From: Burkholderiaceae bacterium
GTDB taxonomy: Bacteria > Pseudomonadota > Gammaproteobacteria > Burkholderiales > Burkholderiaceae_C
Reading direction: 5' to 3'
DNA length: 39,390 nucleotides
Assembly (NCBI GenBank): GCA_023954095.1
Contig: JAMLIQ010000022.1
Coordinates: 1 to 39,390, forward strand
Position 1 is the first letter of the stretch, and the number at the start of each line of letters is the position of its first letter. The translations under genes were made by a program, and so were the position numbers. The notes below the pieces were generated by a model that had not been told where the DNA came from, made no database searches, and saw only the letters and a program-made list of their open reading frames with translations. Of the stretch, positions 6,283-13,484 are shown one piece after another.

Positions 6283-8406
6283 ATGACCCTCGTGCAAGCC
6301 CCCGCCGCCCCGGCCCCTGCGACCGCCAGCGCAGGCATCGTCTCCATCACCCCGTCCCGGCAGGTGCGCGGCGCCTGCCCGCACGACTGCCCCGACACCT
6401 GCGCCCTGCTCACCACCGTGGAGAACGGCGTGGCCGTGCGTGTGCAAGGCAACCCCGCGCACGCACAGACGGGCGGCGTGCTGTGCGCCAAGGTCTCCAA
6501 ATACCCCGAGCGCACCTACCATGCGGAGCGCATCCTCACGCCCCTCAAGCGCAGCGGCCCCAAGGGCAGCGGCCAGTTCACGCCCGTGGGCTGGGACGAG
6601 GCGCTGCAGGATATCGCCGCACGCCTGGGCGCGATCGCTGCGCGCGACCCGCAGGCCATCCAGCCCTACAGCTACGCCGGCACCATGGGCCTGGTGCAGG
6701 GCGAGAGCATGGACCGGCGCTTCTTCCACCGCCTGGGCGCGTCGTTCCTGGACCGCACCATCTGCGCCACGGCGGGCGGCGAAGGCCTGGTGCACACGCT
6801 GGGCGGCAAGGTGGGCATGCGGGTGGAGTTCTTTGCCGAGGCGAAGCTCATCCTCATCTGGGGCAGCAACTCCATCGGCAGCAACCTGCACTTCTGGCGC
6901 ATCGCACAGCAGGCCAAGCGCGATGGCGCCAAGCTGGTGTGCATCGACCCGCGCAAGAGCGAAACCGCCGAGAAATGCCACGAGCACATCCAGCTCCTGC
7001 CCGGCACCGATAGCGCGCTGGCACTGGCGCTGATGCACGAGCTCATCGTGCACGACTGGCTCGACCACGACTACATCGCCCGCCACACCGTGGGCTGGGA
7101 AAAACTGCGCGAGCGCGCCCTGCAATGGCCGCCCGAGCGCGCCGCGCAGGTGTGCGGCCTGCCGGTGGAGCAGATCCGCCAGCTCGCGCGCGATTACGGC
7201 ACCACCCGGCCCGCCGCCATCCGCCTGAACTACGGCATGCAGCGCGTGCACGGCGGCGCCAACGCGGTGCGCGCCGTGGCCTGCCTGCCCGCGCTCACGG
7301 GCGCCTGGCGCCACCGCGCGGGCGGCGTGCTGCTGTCCAGCTCGGGCGCCTTCCCCGTGGACCGCGCCGCGCTGCAGCGCCCGGATTTGCTGGCCGGCCG
7401 CACTCCGCGCACCATCAACATGGTGACGATTGGCGACGATCTGCTGCGCGACTCCTCGCCCGCCTTCGGCCCCAAGATCGAAGCGCTGGTGGTCTACAAC
7501 AGCAACCCCGTGGCCGTGGCGCCCGAATCGGGCAAGGTGGCGCAGGGTTTTGCGCGCGAAGACCTGTTCACCGTGGTGCTGGAGCATTTCCAGACCGACA
7601 CGGCCGACTGCGCGGATTACATCCTGCCCGCCACCACGCAGCTCGAACACTGGGATGTGCACCTGGCCTACGGCCACACCGACGTGCTGCTGAACCAGCC
7701 GGCCATCACTCCGCAAGGCCAGGCCCGCAGCAACGCGCACATCTTCCGCGACCTGGCGGCGCACATGGGCTTCACCGAGCCGTGCTTTGCCGACAGCGAC
7801 GAAGACCTGTGCCGCCAGGCCTACGGCGCCCAGGTGGACTTCAACGTGTTGCTGGAACAGGGCTTCGCCCCGCTGGGCGGGCCGGACGCGCCGTTCGCCG
7901 AAGGGGGCTTCCCCACGCCGTCGGGCAAGTGCGAATTCTTCAGCGGACGCCTGGCCGCGCAGGGCCTGGACGGACTGCCGGACCATGTGCCCAACCACGA
8001 AGCTGCGGGCACGTCAACACAGTACCCGCTGGCCATGATCTCGCCGCCCGCGCGCAATTTCCTCAACTCCACCTTCGTGAACGTGCCCAGCCTGCAGGGC
8101 ATCGAGAAGCGCCCGCTGCTGGAAATCCACCCCGAAGACGCCGCCGCGCGCGGCATTCACGAGGGCAGCGTGGTGCGCGTGTTCAACGACCGGGGCAGCT
8201 ACCGGTGCCACGCCACGGTGAGCGCGCGCGCCCGGCCCGGCGTGGTCAATGGCCTGGGTATCTGGTGGCGCAAGATGGGGCTGGACGGTACCAACGTGAA
8301 CCAGCTCACCAGCCAGGCGCTGACCGACCTGGGGCGGGGGCCGACCTTCTACGACTGCCTGGTGGAAGTGGTGCGCGACACAGCGCCCCAGAATACTATC
8401 AATTAA
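6283..8406 (+). CDS. Molybdopterin-dependent oxidoreductase (formate dehydrogenase-like / MopB family)
   Basis: A 707-residue protein with an N-terminal [4Fe-4S] motif (C32-x3-C36-x3-C40 ... C68; CPHDCPDTC), the molybdopterin domain (to about residue 560) and a C-terminal molydopterin-dinucleotide-binding domain (about 585-700, starting near YPLAMISPPARNFLNS). There is no Tat signal, so it should be cytoplasmic. There is no in-frame selenocysteine codon; C161 in the TICATAGGEG segment lies where the Mo-ligand Cys sits in nitrate-reductase relatives (alignment by eye). Specific substrate unknown. No electron-transfer subunit or maturation gene is adjacent, so its partner must be encoded elsewhere. 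The start is the ATG at 6283; the frame is open further upstream but there it overlaps the divergent DUF2946 gene. A hairpin repeat begins directly after the stop. Confidence 0.85.
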   Translation: MTLVQAPAAPAPATASAGIVSITPSRQVRGACPHDCPDTCALLTTVENGVAVRVQGNPAHAQTGGVLCAKVSKYPERTYHAERILTPLKRSGPKGSGQFTPVGWDEALQDIAARLGAIAARDPQAIQPYSYAGTMGLVQGESMDRRFFHRLGASFLDRTICATAGGEGLVHTLGGKVGMRVEFFAEAKLILIWGSNSIGSNLHFWRIAQQAKRDGAKLVCIDPRKSETAEKCHEHIQLLPGTDSALALALMHELIVHDWLDHDYIARHTVGWEKLRERALQWPPERAAQVCGLPVEQIRQLARDYGTTRPAAIRLNYGMQRVHGGANAVRAVACLPALTGAWRHRAGGVLLSSSGAFPVDRAALQRPDLLAGRTPRTINMVTIGDDLLRDSSPAFGPKIEALVVYNSNPVAVAPESGKVAQGFAREDLFTVVLEHFQTDTADCADYILPATTQLEHWDVHLAYGHTDVLLNQPAITPQGQARSNAHIFRDLAAHMGFTEPCFADSDEDLCRQAYGAQVDFNVLLEQGFAPLGGPDAPFAEGGFPTPSGKCEFFSGRLAAQGLDGLPDHVPNHEAAGTSTQYPLAMISPPARNFLNSTFVNVPSLQGIEKRPLLEIHPEDAAARGIHEGSVVRVFNDRGSYRCHATVSARARPGVVNGLGIWWRKMGLDGTNVNQLTSQALTDLGRGPTFYDCLVEVVRDTAPQNTIN

Positions 8407-8450
8407 ATAGCTGTCAGCGCTTACCCAATAAGCGCCAGAGCCATTTTTTC
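8407..8450 (+). repeat. Dispersed hairpin repeat, copy C (possible terminator)
   Basis: ATAGCTGTCA, then a perfect stem GCGCTTA / TAAGCGC around the loop CCCAA, then CAGAGCCATTTTTTC. It begins at the base after the TAA of the molybdopterin oxidoreductase. The stem followed within a few bases by a T-run would fit a Rho-independent terminator for that gene. Confidence 0.7.
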
Positions 8451-8472
8451 CATATTTTTACAGGCGGTCGGC

Positions 8473-8703
8473 TCACCCACGCCAGTAGTTGTTGGCAGCC
8501 GAAACGGTCTGGAAGTTGATGGCAATCACCTGCGAGGCAGCCGTCAGGCCGTCGGCCGACTGGGCGTACTCGGGGCGCAGCTGCTTGAGCGTGTCCATGT
8601 CGGGCTGGGTGTACTTCACGCCACGGCGGCTGAGCGTGATGGCCAGTTCAAAGCCTTCTTGCGGCGTGGCGGTGATGAGCGAGGGCAGCCAGGTGTCGGC
8701 CAT
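8473..8703 (-). CDS. Hexameric tyrosine-coordinated heme protein (HTHP)
   Basis: A 76-residue protein with the full family signature: TWLPSL near the start, ATPQEGFELA, a KYTQP segment, RPEYA, and the closing block from AASQVIAINFQT to ANNYWRG. HTHP members form a hexamer with one heme per monomer, axially ligated by tyrosine, and have weak peroxidase/catalase activity in vitro; the candidate ligand is Tyr46 in RPEY. There is no signal peptide. An AAGGAG site lies just upstream of the ATG. It is a single gene, converging on the molybdopterin oxidoreductase and preceded by about 250 bp of non-coding DNA containing a perfect 14-bp palindrome. The physiological role of the family is unsettled. 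Confidence 0.85.
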   Translation of the reverse strand: MADTWLPSLITATPQEGFELAITLSRRGVKYTQPDMDTLKQLRPEYAQSADGLTAASQVIAINFQTVSAANNYWRG

Positions 8704-8783
8704 GTTGTTCTCCTTGGGAAGATCGTGGGGACAGAATGCCGACAGGAACCTGGAAACGATCCTGTTCTGATCGGCGCTTCACT

Positions 8784-8797
8784 GTAGCGCGCGCTAC
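8784..8797. promoter_or_regulatory. Perfect 14-bp palindrome upstream of the HTHP gene
   Basis: GTAGCGCGCGCTAC is a perfect palindrome, 81-94 bp upstream of the HTHP start. It is a candidate dimer-binding operator. The rest of 8704-8955 holds a degenerate hairpin repeat at 8870-8912 and no convincing ORF. Confidence 0.35.
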
Positions 8798-8869
8798 CAG
8801 CCACCTGCACCGCGCGGCCACAAACCCCCTTTGCAAAAGCGCTTATCGCACGAGCACACTCCTTCTTTG

Positions 8870-8912
8870 AGAGCTGCTTTCGCTGACTGGGCAAGCCTTA
8901 AAGCCTTATTTC
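8870..8912 (+). repeat. Dispersed hairpin repeat, copy G (degenerate)
   Basis: AGAGCTGCTTTCGCTGACTG, then GGCAAGCCTTAAAGCCTTATTT, follows the order of the repeat (AGCTGC, GCGCTT-like arm, AAGC-like arm, AGCC, T-rich end), but the stem has lost pairing. It lies between the HTHP gene and the 3' end of the FAH-family gene. Confidence 0.45.
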
Positions 8913-8955
8913 GCTTGAATTTTTGCAGGACACCCACAGAGGAGCCAAGAGCCTC

Positions 8956-9999
8956 TCAGCGCGCGTCCCGCGTTCCTGCCACTGGGCGTTCCGGCGGCAC
9001 CACGACGTTCTGGTCGATGGCGCCGCACAGGCTCAGGCCATCGCGCCCTTTCATCTCGATGCGGATGGTGTCCCCGGCCTGCATGAACGCGGTGGCGGGC
9101 TGGCCGTCCTGCAGGGTCTCCATGGCGCGCTTGTCGGCAATGCTGCTGTAGCCCCGGGGCCAATCATTGCGGCCCTTGGCGGCCTGCACGGCGGGATTGC
9201 TGACGGGGCCGCTGCAGACGATGCTGCCCGCGCGCAGCGGGCGCGTGGTGCAGGCCTGGGCGATGAGCTGGCCAAAGTGGAAGTCCATCTCCGGCCCGGC
9301 ATCGCACAGGCCGACCTTGCGGCCGTTCCAGGTGGACTGCAGCGTGAGGTGCACCCGGCCCTGCTCCCAGGCGGGGCCCAGTTCATCGAGCGTGACGGCC
9401 ACGGGGCCGAAGGCAGTGGCCGGGCGGCTGAGCAGCGGCGCCTGGCCACGCTCGCGCTCGATGGTTTCCAGCGCACGCAGCGACACGGTGTTGGCCAGCA
9501 TCAGCAGACGGATGCCATCGAGCGCCTGCGCCGGCGTGCAGCCGCGCTCGACGTCGCCCGTGACCACGGCCAGGCCCGCACCAAAGTCGATGCCCATGGC
9601 GGCGCTGGGGACGACGATCTCGCCGCAGGGGCCCAGGCTGGCGTCACCGGCGGCTTGTTGCAGCAGCGGCTCGCGGCGCAGGCTGGCGGGCAGGTCCATG
9701 CCACGCGCCTGGTATTCCAGTACGGTGGCGTGCAGGTAGGCATGGCCCTGCAGGCACTGGTAGGCGCGCGGCAGGGGTGCCATGCATTGCTGGGCATCAA
9801 AAGGAAAGGCATGGCGCGCGCGGCCCGCGTTGAGGCTGTCGTACAGGTCCTGCAACTGCGGCGCGTAAAAGCCCCAATCGTCCAGCACCTGTTGCAGGCG
9901 GCTGGCGATGCCGGTGGCATAGTGGGCCATGCCCAGGTCGCGCGAGACCAGTGCGAGCTGGCCGTCGCGGGAGCCGTCCAGCAGGGTGGCAAGTTTCAT
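8956..9999 (-). CDS. Fumarylacetoacetate hydrolase-family protein
   Basis: A 347-residue protein. Its N-terminus (MKLATLLDGSRDGQLALVS) and the C-terminal two-thirds have the layout of the FAH superfamily: a metal-binding core with MGIDFGAGLAVVTGDVERG, GPVAVTLDELG, the segment FGQLIAQA and a closing AGDTIRIEMKGRDG. Family members hydrolyse C-C bonds of 3-oxoacids in aromatic amino acid and aromatic ring degradation, with Mg2+ or Ca2+. I cannot tell which substrate this enzyme takes; no other aromatic-degradation gene is adjacent. The ATG at 9999 is chosen because the protein aligns from MKLATL; the frame is open upstream without a plausible signal. Confidence 0.8.
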   Translation of the reverse strand: MKLATLLDGSRDGQLALVSRDLGMAHYATGIASRLQQVLDDWGFYAPQLQDLYDSLNAGRARHAFPFDAQQCMAPLPRAYQCLQGHAYLHATVLEYQARGMDLPASLRREPLLQQAAGDASLGPCGEIVVPSAAMGIDFGAGLAVVTGDVERGCTPAQALDGIRLLMLANTVSLRALETIERERGQAPLLSRPATAFGPVAVTLDELGPAWEQGRVHLTLQSTWNGRKVGLCDAGPEMDFHFGQLIAQACTTRPLRAGSIVCSGPVSNPAVQAAKGRNDWPRGYSSIADKRAMETLQDGQPATAFMQAGDTIRIEMKGRDGLSLCGAIDQNVVVPPERPVAGTRDAR

Positions 10000-10182
10000 G
10001 GCGTGGTGTTGGTGAAAGGGAGAAGCGGCGCCGCGCAAGCCAGGGCACCTGGCTACCGACGGCGCATTCTAGGCCAGCGCGAACCTCACAAACCCTGCAA
10101 CAGCCGGGGCGCATCGCACCCCCTGCACAGACGACGCGTGGACGTCGGTTAACCTTTGGCCTGTTGTACCAACACCTTGCCC

Positions 10183-11307
10183 ATGATTCCGCGCCGCGCC
10201 CTGCTGACCATCACCCTTCTGGTGCTCGCGCTGCACGCCCTGCTGCTGGGCGGCGCGCTGCCCCACTGGGGCAGCAGCCAGGCGGCCCCGGTGGTGCGCT
10301 TCACCACGCGCACGATTGCGGCGCCCGCACCCGCTGCAGTACCGGCCGCCGCCGAAACCGTCGCACAGGTGGCCAAGCCCCCCGTGCGTGCAGCGCGCAA
10401 GAAGCCCCGTCCGGCCGAGGCGGCGCAGCCGCAGCCCCGCACAACGGCCCCAACGGCCTCAACGGCACCGATCGAACCAGAAGAACCCACACAGGCCGAA
10501 ACGCCGGAGGCCCCCATAGCCTCCGAGGACATCGCGGCCCCGACCGCTGTAGCCAGCGCGCCTGCAACCGCCCCCCCCCCGGCCGAGGCCGCGACCGCAC
10601 CCGGCAGTGCCATTGCCATTGCGCCGCCGGGTACGGGCGATGCCCCCGGCAGTACCCAGCCCGCCCCGGTGCGCCTGCCCGCGCCAGCGCGCCTGGGATT
10701 CGATGTGGACGGCCAGGCCAAGGGCTTCCACTACAGCGCCCGGGCCGAACTGGTGTGGCAGCACGACGGACAGCAATACCAGGCACGCCAGGAAATCAGC
10801 GTGCTGTTCCTGGGTTCGCGCGCGCAGACCAGTGTGGGCGATCTCACACCGCTGGGCCTGCAGCCCCGGCGCTTTGGCGACCGCTCGCGCAGCGAAAAGG
10901 CCGCGCACTTCGACTTTGCCAAGGGTGTGGCGACGTTCAGCGCCAACACGCCCGCCGCAGCCATTGCCCCCGGCGCCCAGGACCGGCTCAGTGTGTTCCT
11001 GCAACTGGGTGCCATGCTTGCCGCCGCCCCCGAGCGCTACCCGGCGGGCACACAGATCAGCGTCCCCACCGTGAGCGCGCGCGCAGCCGATACTTGGGTG
11101 TTTACCGTGGGGCAGGCCGAGTCGCTCGATCTGCCCGTCGGCTCCGTGCGCGCCGTGCCGCTGCAGCGCCTGCCGCGACGCGACTACGACCAGAAAGCCC
11201 AACTCTGGCTGGCGCCCGAACTGGGCTACCTGCCGGTGCGCATCCGCATCACCCAGGCCAACGGTGACTTTGCCGAACTGAACCTGCGCGCGCAGGGTGC
11301 GCCATGA
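10183..11307 (+). CDS. DUF3108-domain membrane-anchored protein
   Basis: A 374-residue protein with a single N-terminal membrane segment (about residues 8-26), a long Pro/Ala/Glu-rich linker (about 45-165), and a C-terminal DUF3108-type beta-rich domain (about 175-374, with GFHYSARAELVW and LPRRDYDQKAQLWLAPELGYLPVRI). The layout suggests an inner-membrane-tethered periplasmic protein; function unknown. The linker is encoded by a region with a run of ten C residues at 10571-10580, where a one-base slip would truncate the protein. No obvious ribosome binding site is seen before the ATG. Confidence 0.75.
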   Translation: MIPRRALLTITLLVLALHALLLGGALPHWGSSQAAPVVRFTTRTIAAPAPAAVPAAAETVAQVAKPPVRAARKKPRPAEAAQPQPRTTAPTASTAPIEPEEPTQAETPEAPIASEDIAAPTAVASAPATAPPPAEAATAPGSAIAIAPPGTGDAPGSTQPAPVRLPAPARLGFDVDGQAKGFHYSARAELVWQHDGQQYQARQEISVLFLGSRAQTSVGDLTPLGLQPRRFGDRSRSEKAAHFDFAKGVATFSANTPAAAIAPGAQDRLSVFLQLGAMLAAAPERYPAGTQISVPTVSARAADTWVFTVGQAESLDLPVGSVRAVPLQRLPRRDYDQKAQLWLAPELGYLPVRIRITQANGDFAELNLRAQGAP

Positions 11308-11471
11308 TGCGCTGCCCACCTCCCACGCGGGGGGGCGCCCAGAAAAGGCGCCATCGCCCATGGTGCAAGCGCCCGATTTTCGTGGAATACTGGACCCGGT
11401 AGACGCACAGGCCTTGAACTTGCCGCCACTGCGGCCATCTGACAAGGACTCAGACCAGGGAGATCCATACC

Positions 11472-11765
11472 ATGCACATGCTCTACGACTCGGAATCCTT
11501 TGTGGTGGTGCATATGCTGCCCGACGCCATCGCAGCCGATGCCCCCGCCCTGCAGGACGCTGCACCGCCGCCGCAACTGGCGCGCCACGGCTTTGAGATC
11601 GTGGACAAGCGTTCGGGCAAGGAGGTGTACCTCGACGGCTCCTGGGCCGAAATGTTCCAGCAGCAAATACTGGCCTGGCAACGTGACGCCCCCACCCAGG
11701 AGGAAGTGGAAGACACCCTCGACCGGTATACCGGTCTGGCACAAAACCCGGTCGTGGTGCATTGA
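11472..11765 (+). CDS. DUF3567 protein
   Basis: A 97-residue soluble protein beginning MHMLYDSESFVVVHML and containing GFEIVDKRSGKEVYLDGSWAE and an EEVEDTLDRY segment. This matches the DUF3567 family found widely in Burkholderiales. Function unknown. A GGGAG site lies 8-12 bases before the ATG. It converges on the hemerythrin gene, with a hairpin repeat between the two stops. Confidence 0.85.
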   Translation: MHMLYDSESFVVVHMLPDAIAADAPALQDAAPPPQLARHGFEIVDKRSGKEVYLDGSWAEMFQQQILAWQRDAPTQEEVEDTLDRYTGLAQNPVVVH

Positions 11766-11783
11766 GGGCTCGCTTTTTTTAGA

Positions 11784-11829
11784 TAAAAACAGGCTCCAGC
11801 GCCCTATCTAAAAGCGCAATCAGCTACAT
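11784..11829 (-). repeat. Dispersed hairpin repeat, copy D
   Basis: On the minus strand: GTAGCTGATTGCGC, TTTTAGATA, GGGCGCTGGAGCC, TGTTTTTATC. It occupies most of the 77-bp convergent gap between the DUF3567 and hemerythrin stops. A poly-T run precedes it on the plus strand (11774-11780). It could serve as a bidirectional terminator. Confidence 0.6.
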
Positions 11830-11842
11830 ATTCAATAGCAAG

Positions 11843-12391
11843 CTACGCCATGGCGCCCCGGCGTTGGCGCATTTCCTGCCCCATGGCCTGCAAGGCCTGG
11901 GGCTCCAGCAGGGCCCGGGCCGCCGGGTAGACCACCTCTTCCTCACTGCGGATATGGGCGTCGTAGCCCTGTGCAAACTGGGCCAGCACGGCTTCATCCT
12001 GCGCGTTCCAGCGCTCCAGTTCTCCTTGGGCCAGCGCCTGCAAAAGCACGCGCGCCGCCTGCCAGTGGGCTTCCATGCGGACATGGTCGCCCTGCAGTTG
12101 GCGCACGATCGCAGCGACCTCGGCGGTGCCGCGCTCCAGCAGGAGAGGGAAGACATGCCGTTCTTCGTCCTCATGGTGCAGCGGGGCCGCGATGTCGAAG
12201 TAGCGCAACACATCGCGCGCGGCCTGGCGGGCCGAGTCGTCGCACGCATGGGTGTGCAGGTAGCCGGTCAGGCGCTGCAGCAAGTCCAGCGAGCGCTGCA
12301 CGCGCTCGTGGCAGGCTTCGAGCATTTCGAATGGCGTATCAAACCCCACGGCGGCTGCGCCGAAGCCGGGCAAAGGCACTGTGCGGGCCAT
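11843..12391 (-). CDS. Hemerythrin-like HHE-domain protein
   Basis: A 182-residue protein, helical, with the hemerythrin-like His/Glu pattern: H28 (ACHERV), the HHEDEERHVFP block, GDHVRMEAHW, and YDAHIRSEEEVVYP. These residues can ligate a non-heme di-iron centre. Relatives bind O2 or NO or repair iron centres (RIC/DnrN type). It is the last gene of a five-gene minus-strand operon, 7 bp after the 134-residue protein gene. The neighbours NnrS and B12-dependent ribonucleotide reductase point to a role under low oxygen or nitrosative stress (inference). The ATG at 12391 is chosen because upstream codons overlap the preceding gene. Confidence 0.8.
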   Translation of the reverse strand: MARTVPLPGFGAAAVGFDTPFEMLEACHERVQRSLDLLQRLTGYLHTHACDDSARQAARDVLRYFDIAAPLHHEDEERHVFPLLLERGTAEVAAIVRQLQGDHVRMEAHWQAARVLLQALAQGELERWNAQDEAVLAQFAQGYDAHIRSEEEVVYPAARALLEPQALQAMGQEMRQRRGAMA

Positions 12392-12398
12392 GGCCGCC

Positions 12399-12803
12399 TC
12401 AGCCAAAGCGCACCGGCTCACCCTGCCGGTTGAACGGGATGAAGGCGCCGTGTGCACCCTGCTTGATGGCGTCCACCATGCGCTGCAGGGGCGCTTCAGC
12501 CTCCTCACTGGTCGGCAGCTTGTCCAGCGTGCCGGACAGGGCCGCAACGAACACCATGGCCCAGTCGTGTCCGAACTGGCCCGATTCCTCGGCCAGCGCC
12601 TGAAAGGAAGCGATCTCCTCGGGACGTTTGTCCACGCACATCAGCGGCACCAGCGCCCCTCCCTGTCCGGCCGCAAAGCGCTCGCGCTGGGCGGGGGTGG
12701 CGTCGTCAGGCAACTCCACACCGGCAAACACGAACAACAGCCGCTGGGGCTCCGGTTGTGCACGGGCCGCGTGCAGCAGGTCGTCAAAGCTTGCAATTTC
12801 CAT
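12399..12803 (-). CDS. Uncharacterised 134-residue protein
   Basis: A soluble protein starting MEIASFDDLLHAARAQPEPQ, with hydrophobic strands RLLFVFAGVELP, ALVPLMCVDK and WAMVFVAAL, and the ending FIPFNRQGEPVRFG. I do not recognise a characterised family; I recall close relatives in Comamonadaceae sometimes carrying the label 'ribonucleotide reductase subunit alpha', which its size does not justify. One cysteine is present. ATG 12803 is preferred over a GTG six bases upstream because GGAG lies five bases before it. It lies between the nitroreductase (22 bp) and hemerythrin (7 bp) genes in the ribonucleotide reductase operon. Confidence 0.75.
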   Translation of the reverse strand: MEIASFDDLLHAARAQPEPQRLLFVFAGVELPDDATPAQRERFAAGQGGALVPLMCVDKRPEEIASFQALAEESGQFGHDWAMVFVAALSGTLDKLPTSEEAEAPLQRMVDAIKQGAHGAFIPFNRQGEPVRFG

Positions 12804-12825
12804 GGTCACTCCAGATATTCAAAAA

Positions 12826-13470
12826 TCAGGGGGCCGCGCCACCGGGCGACGGATCGCCCAGGATCTGCAGATAGTCGGCCGGGCCAGGCCGCACCCGTGC
12901 GCCTTTGCGCGAAAGCACGGTGCCCAGGCTGACAAAGCACAGGGCATGCTCGCCGTCCTGCAGACCGAAGAGTCGGCGCAATCCGGTGGATTTGAGCGCC
13001 TTGCCGCTCGTCAGCGCAGAACCAAAACCCAGCGCCGTGGCCATCAGCAGCATGTTCTGCACGGCGCATCCGGCGGAAATGAGGCGTTCGGACAGGTCCA
13101 CCTCGGGGTCACCACGCAGGCTATCCACCACGGCCAGCAGCAGCACGGGCGACCGGAAGGCCTTTTCCCGCGCCTGTTCGATCTGTTCGGGCAGGGCCGC
13201 CGCATCGCGCTCACGCAAGGCATCGGCAAAGACATCGGCCAGCCGTGTGCGCTGCGCCTGCGGGACCAGCACAAAACGCCAGGGCAGCAACTGGCCGTGG
13301 TCGGGCGCATGCGCTGCCGCACCCACGATGCATTCGAGTTGCTGCGCGTCGGGCCCGGGGCTGCCCAGCCGCTTGGGCAGAATGGTCTGGCGCGCCTGCA
13401 TGAGCGTGGCGGCCATGGCCGCAAAATCTGCCGGAAGGGGCGCTGCCTGCGCCAAGGCTTGGTGTTCCAT
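12826..13470 (-). CDS. Nitroreductase-family protein (YdjA-like)
   Basis: A 214-residue FMN-type flavoprotein. The segment AAAHAPDHGQLLPWRFVLV matches the APDH-x-x-x-x-PW signature of YdjA-type short nitroreductases, and GCAVQNMLLMATALGFGSA matches the second FMN/substrate segment. Such enzymes use NAD(P)H to reduce nitro or quinone compounds; the natural substrate is unknown. It is the third gene of the operon, 14 bp after nnrS. Nothing abnormal in length. Confidence 0.85.
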   Translation of the reverse strand: MEHQALAQAAPLPADFAAMAATLMQARQTILPKRLGSPGPDAQQLECIVGAAAHAPDHGQLLPWRFVLVPQAQRTRLADVFADALRERDAAALPEQIEQAREKAFRSPVLLLAVVDSLRGDPEVDLSERLISAGCAVQNMLLMATALGFGSALTSGKALKSTGLRRLFGLQDGEHALCFVSLGTVLSRKGARVRPGPADYLQILGDPSPGGAAP

Positions 13471-13484
13471 GGTTTGTTTGGGTC

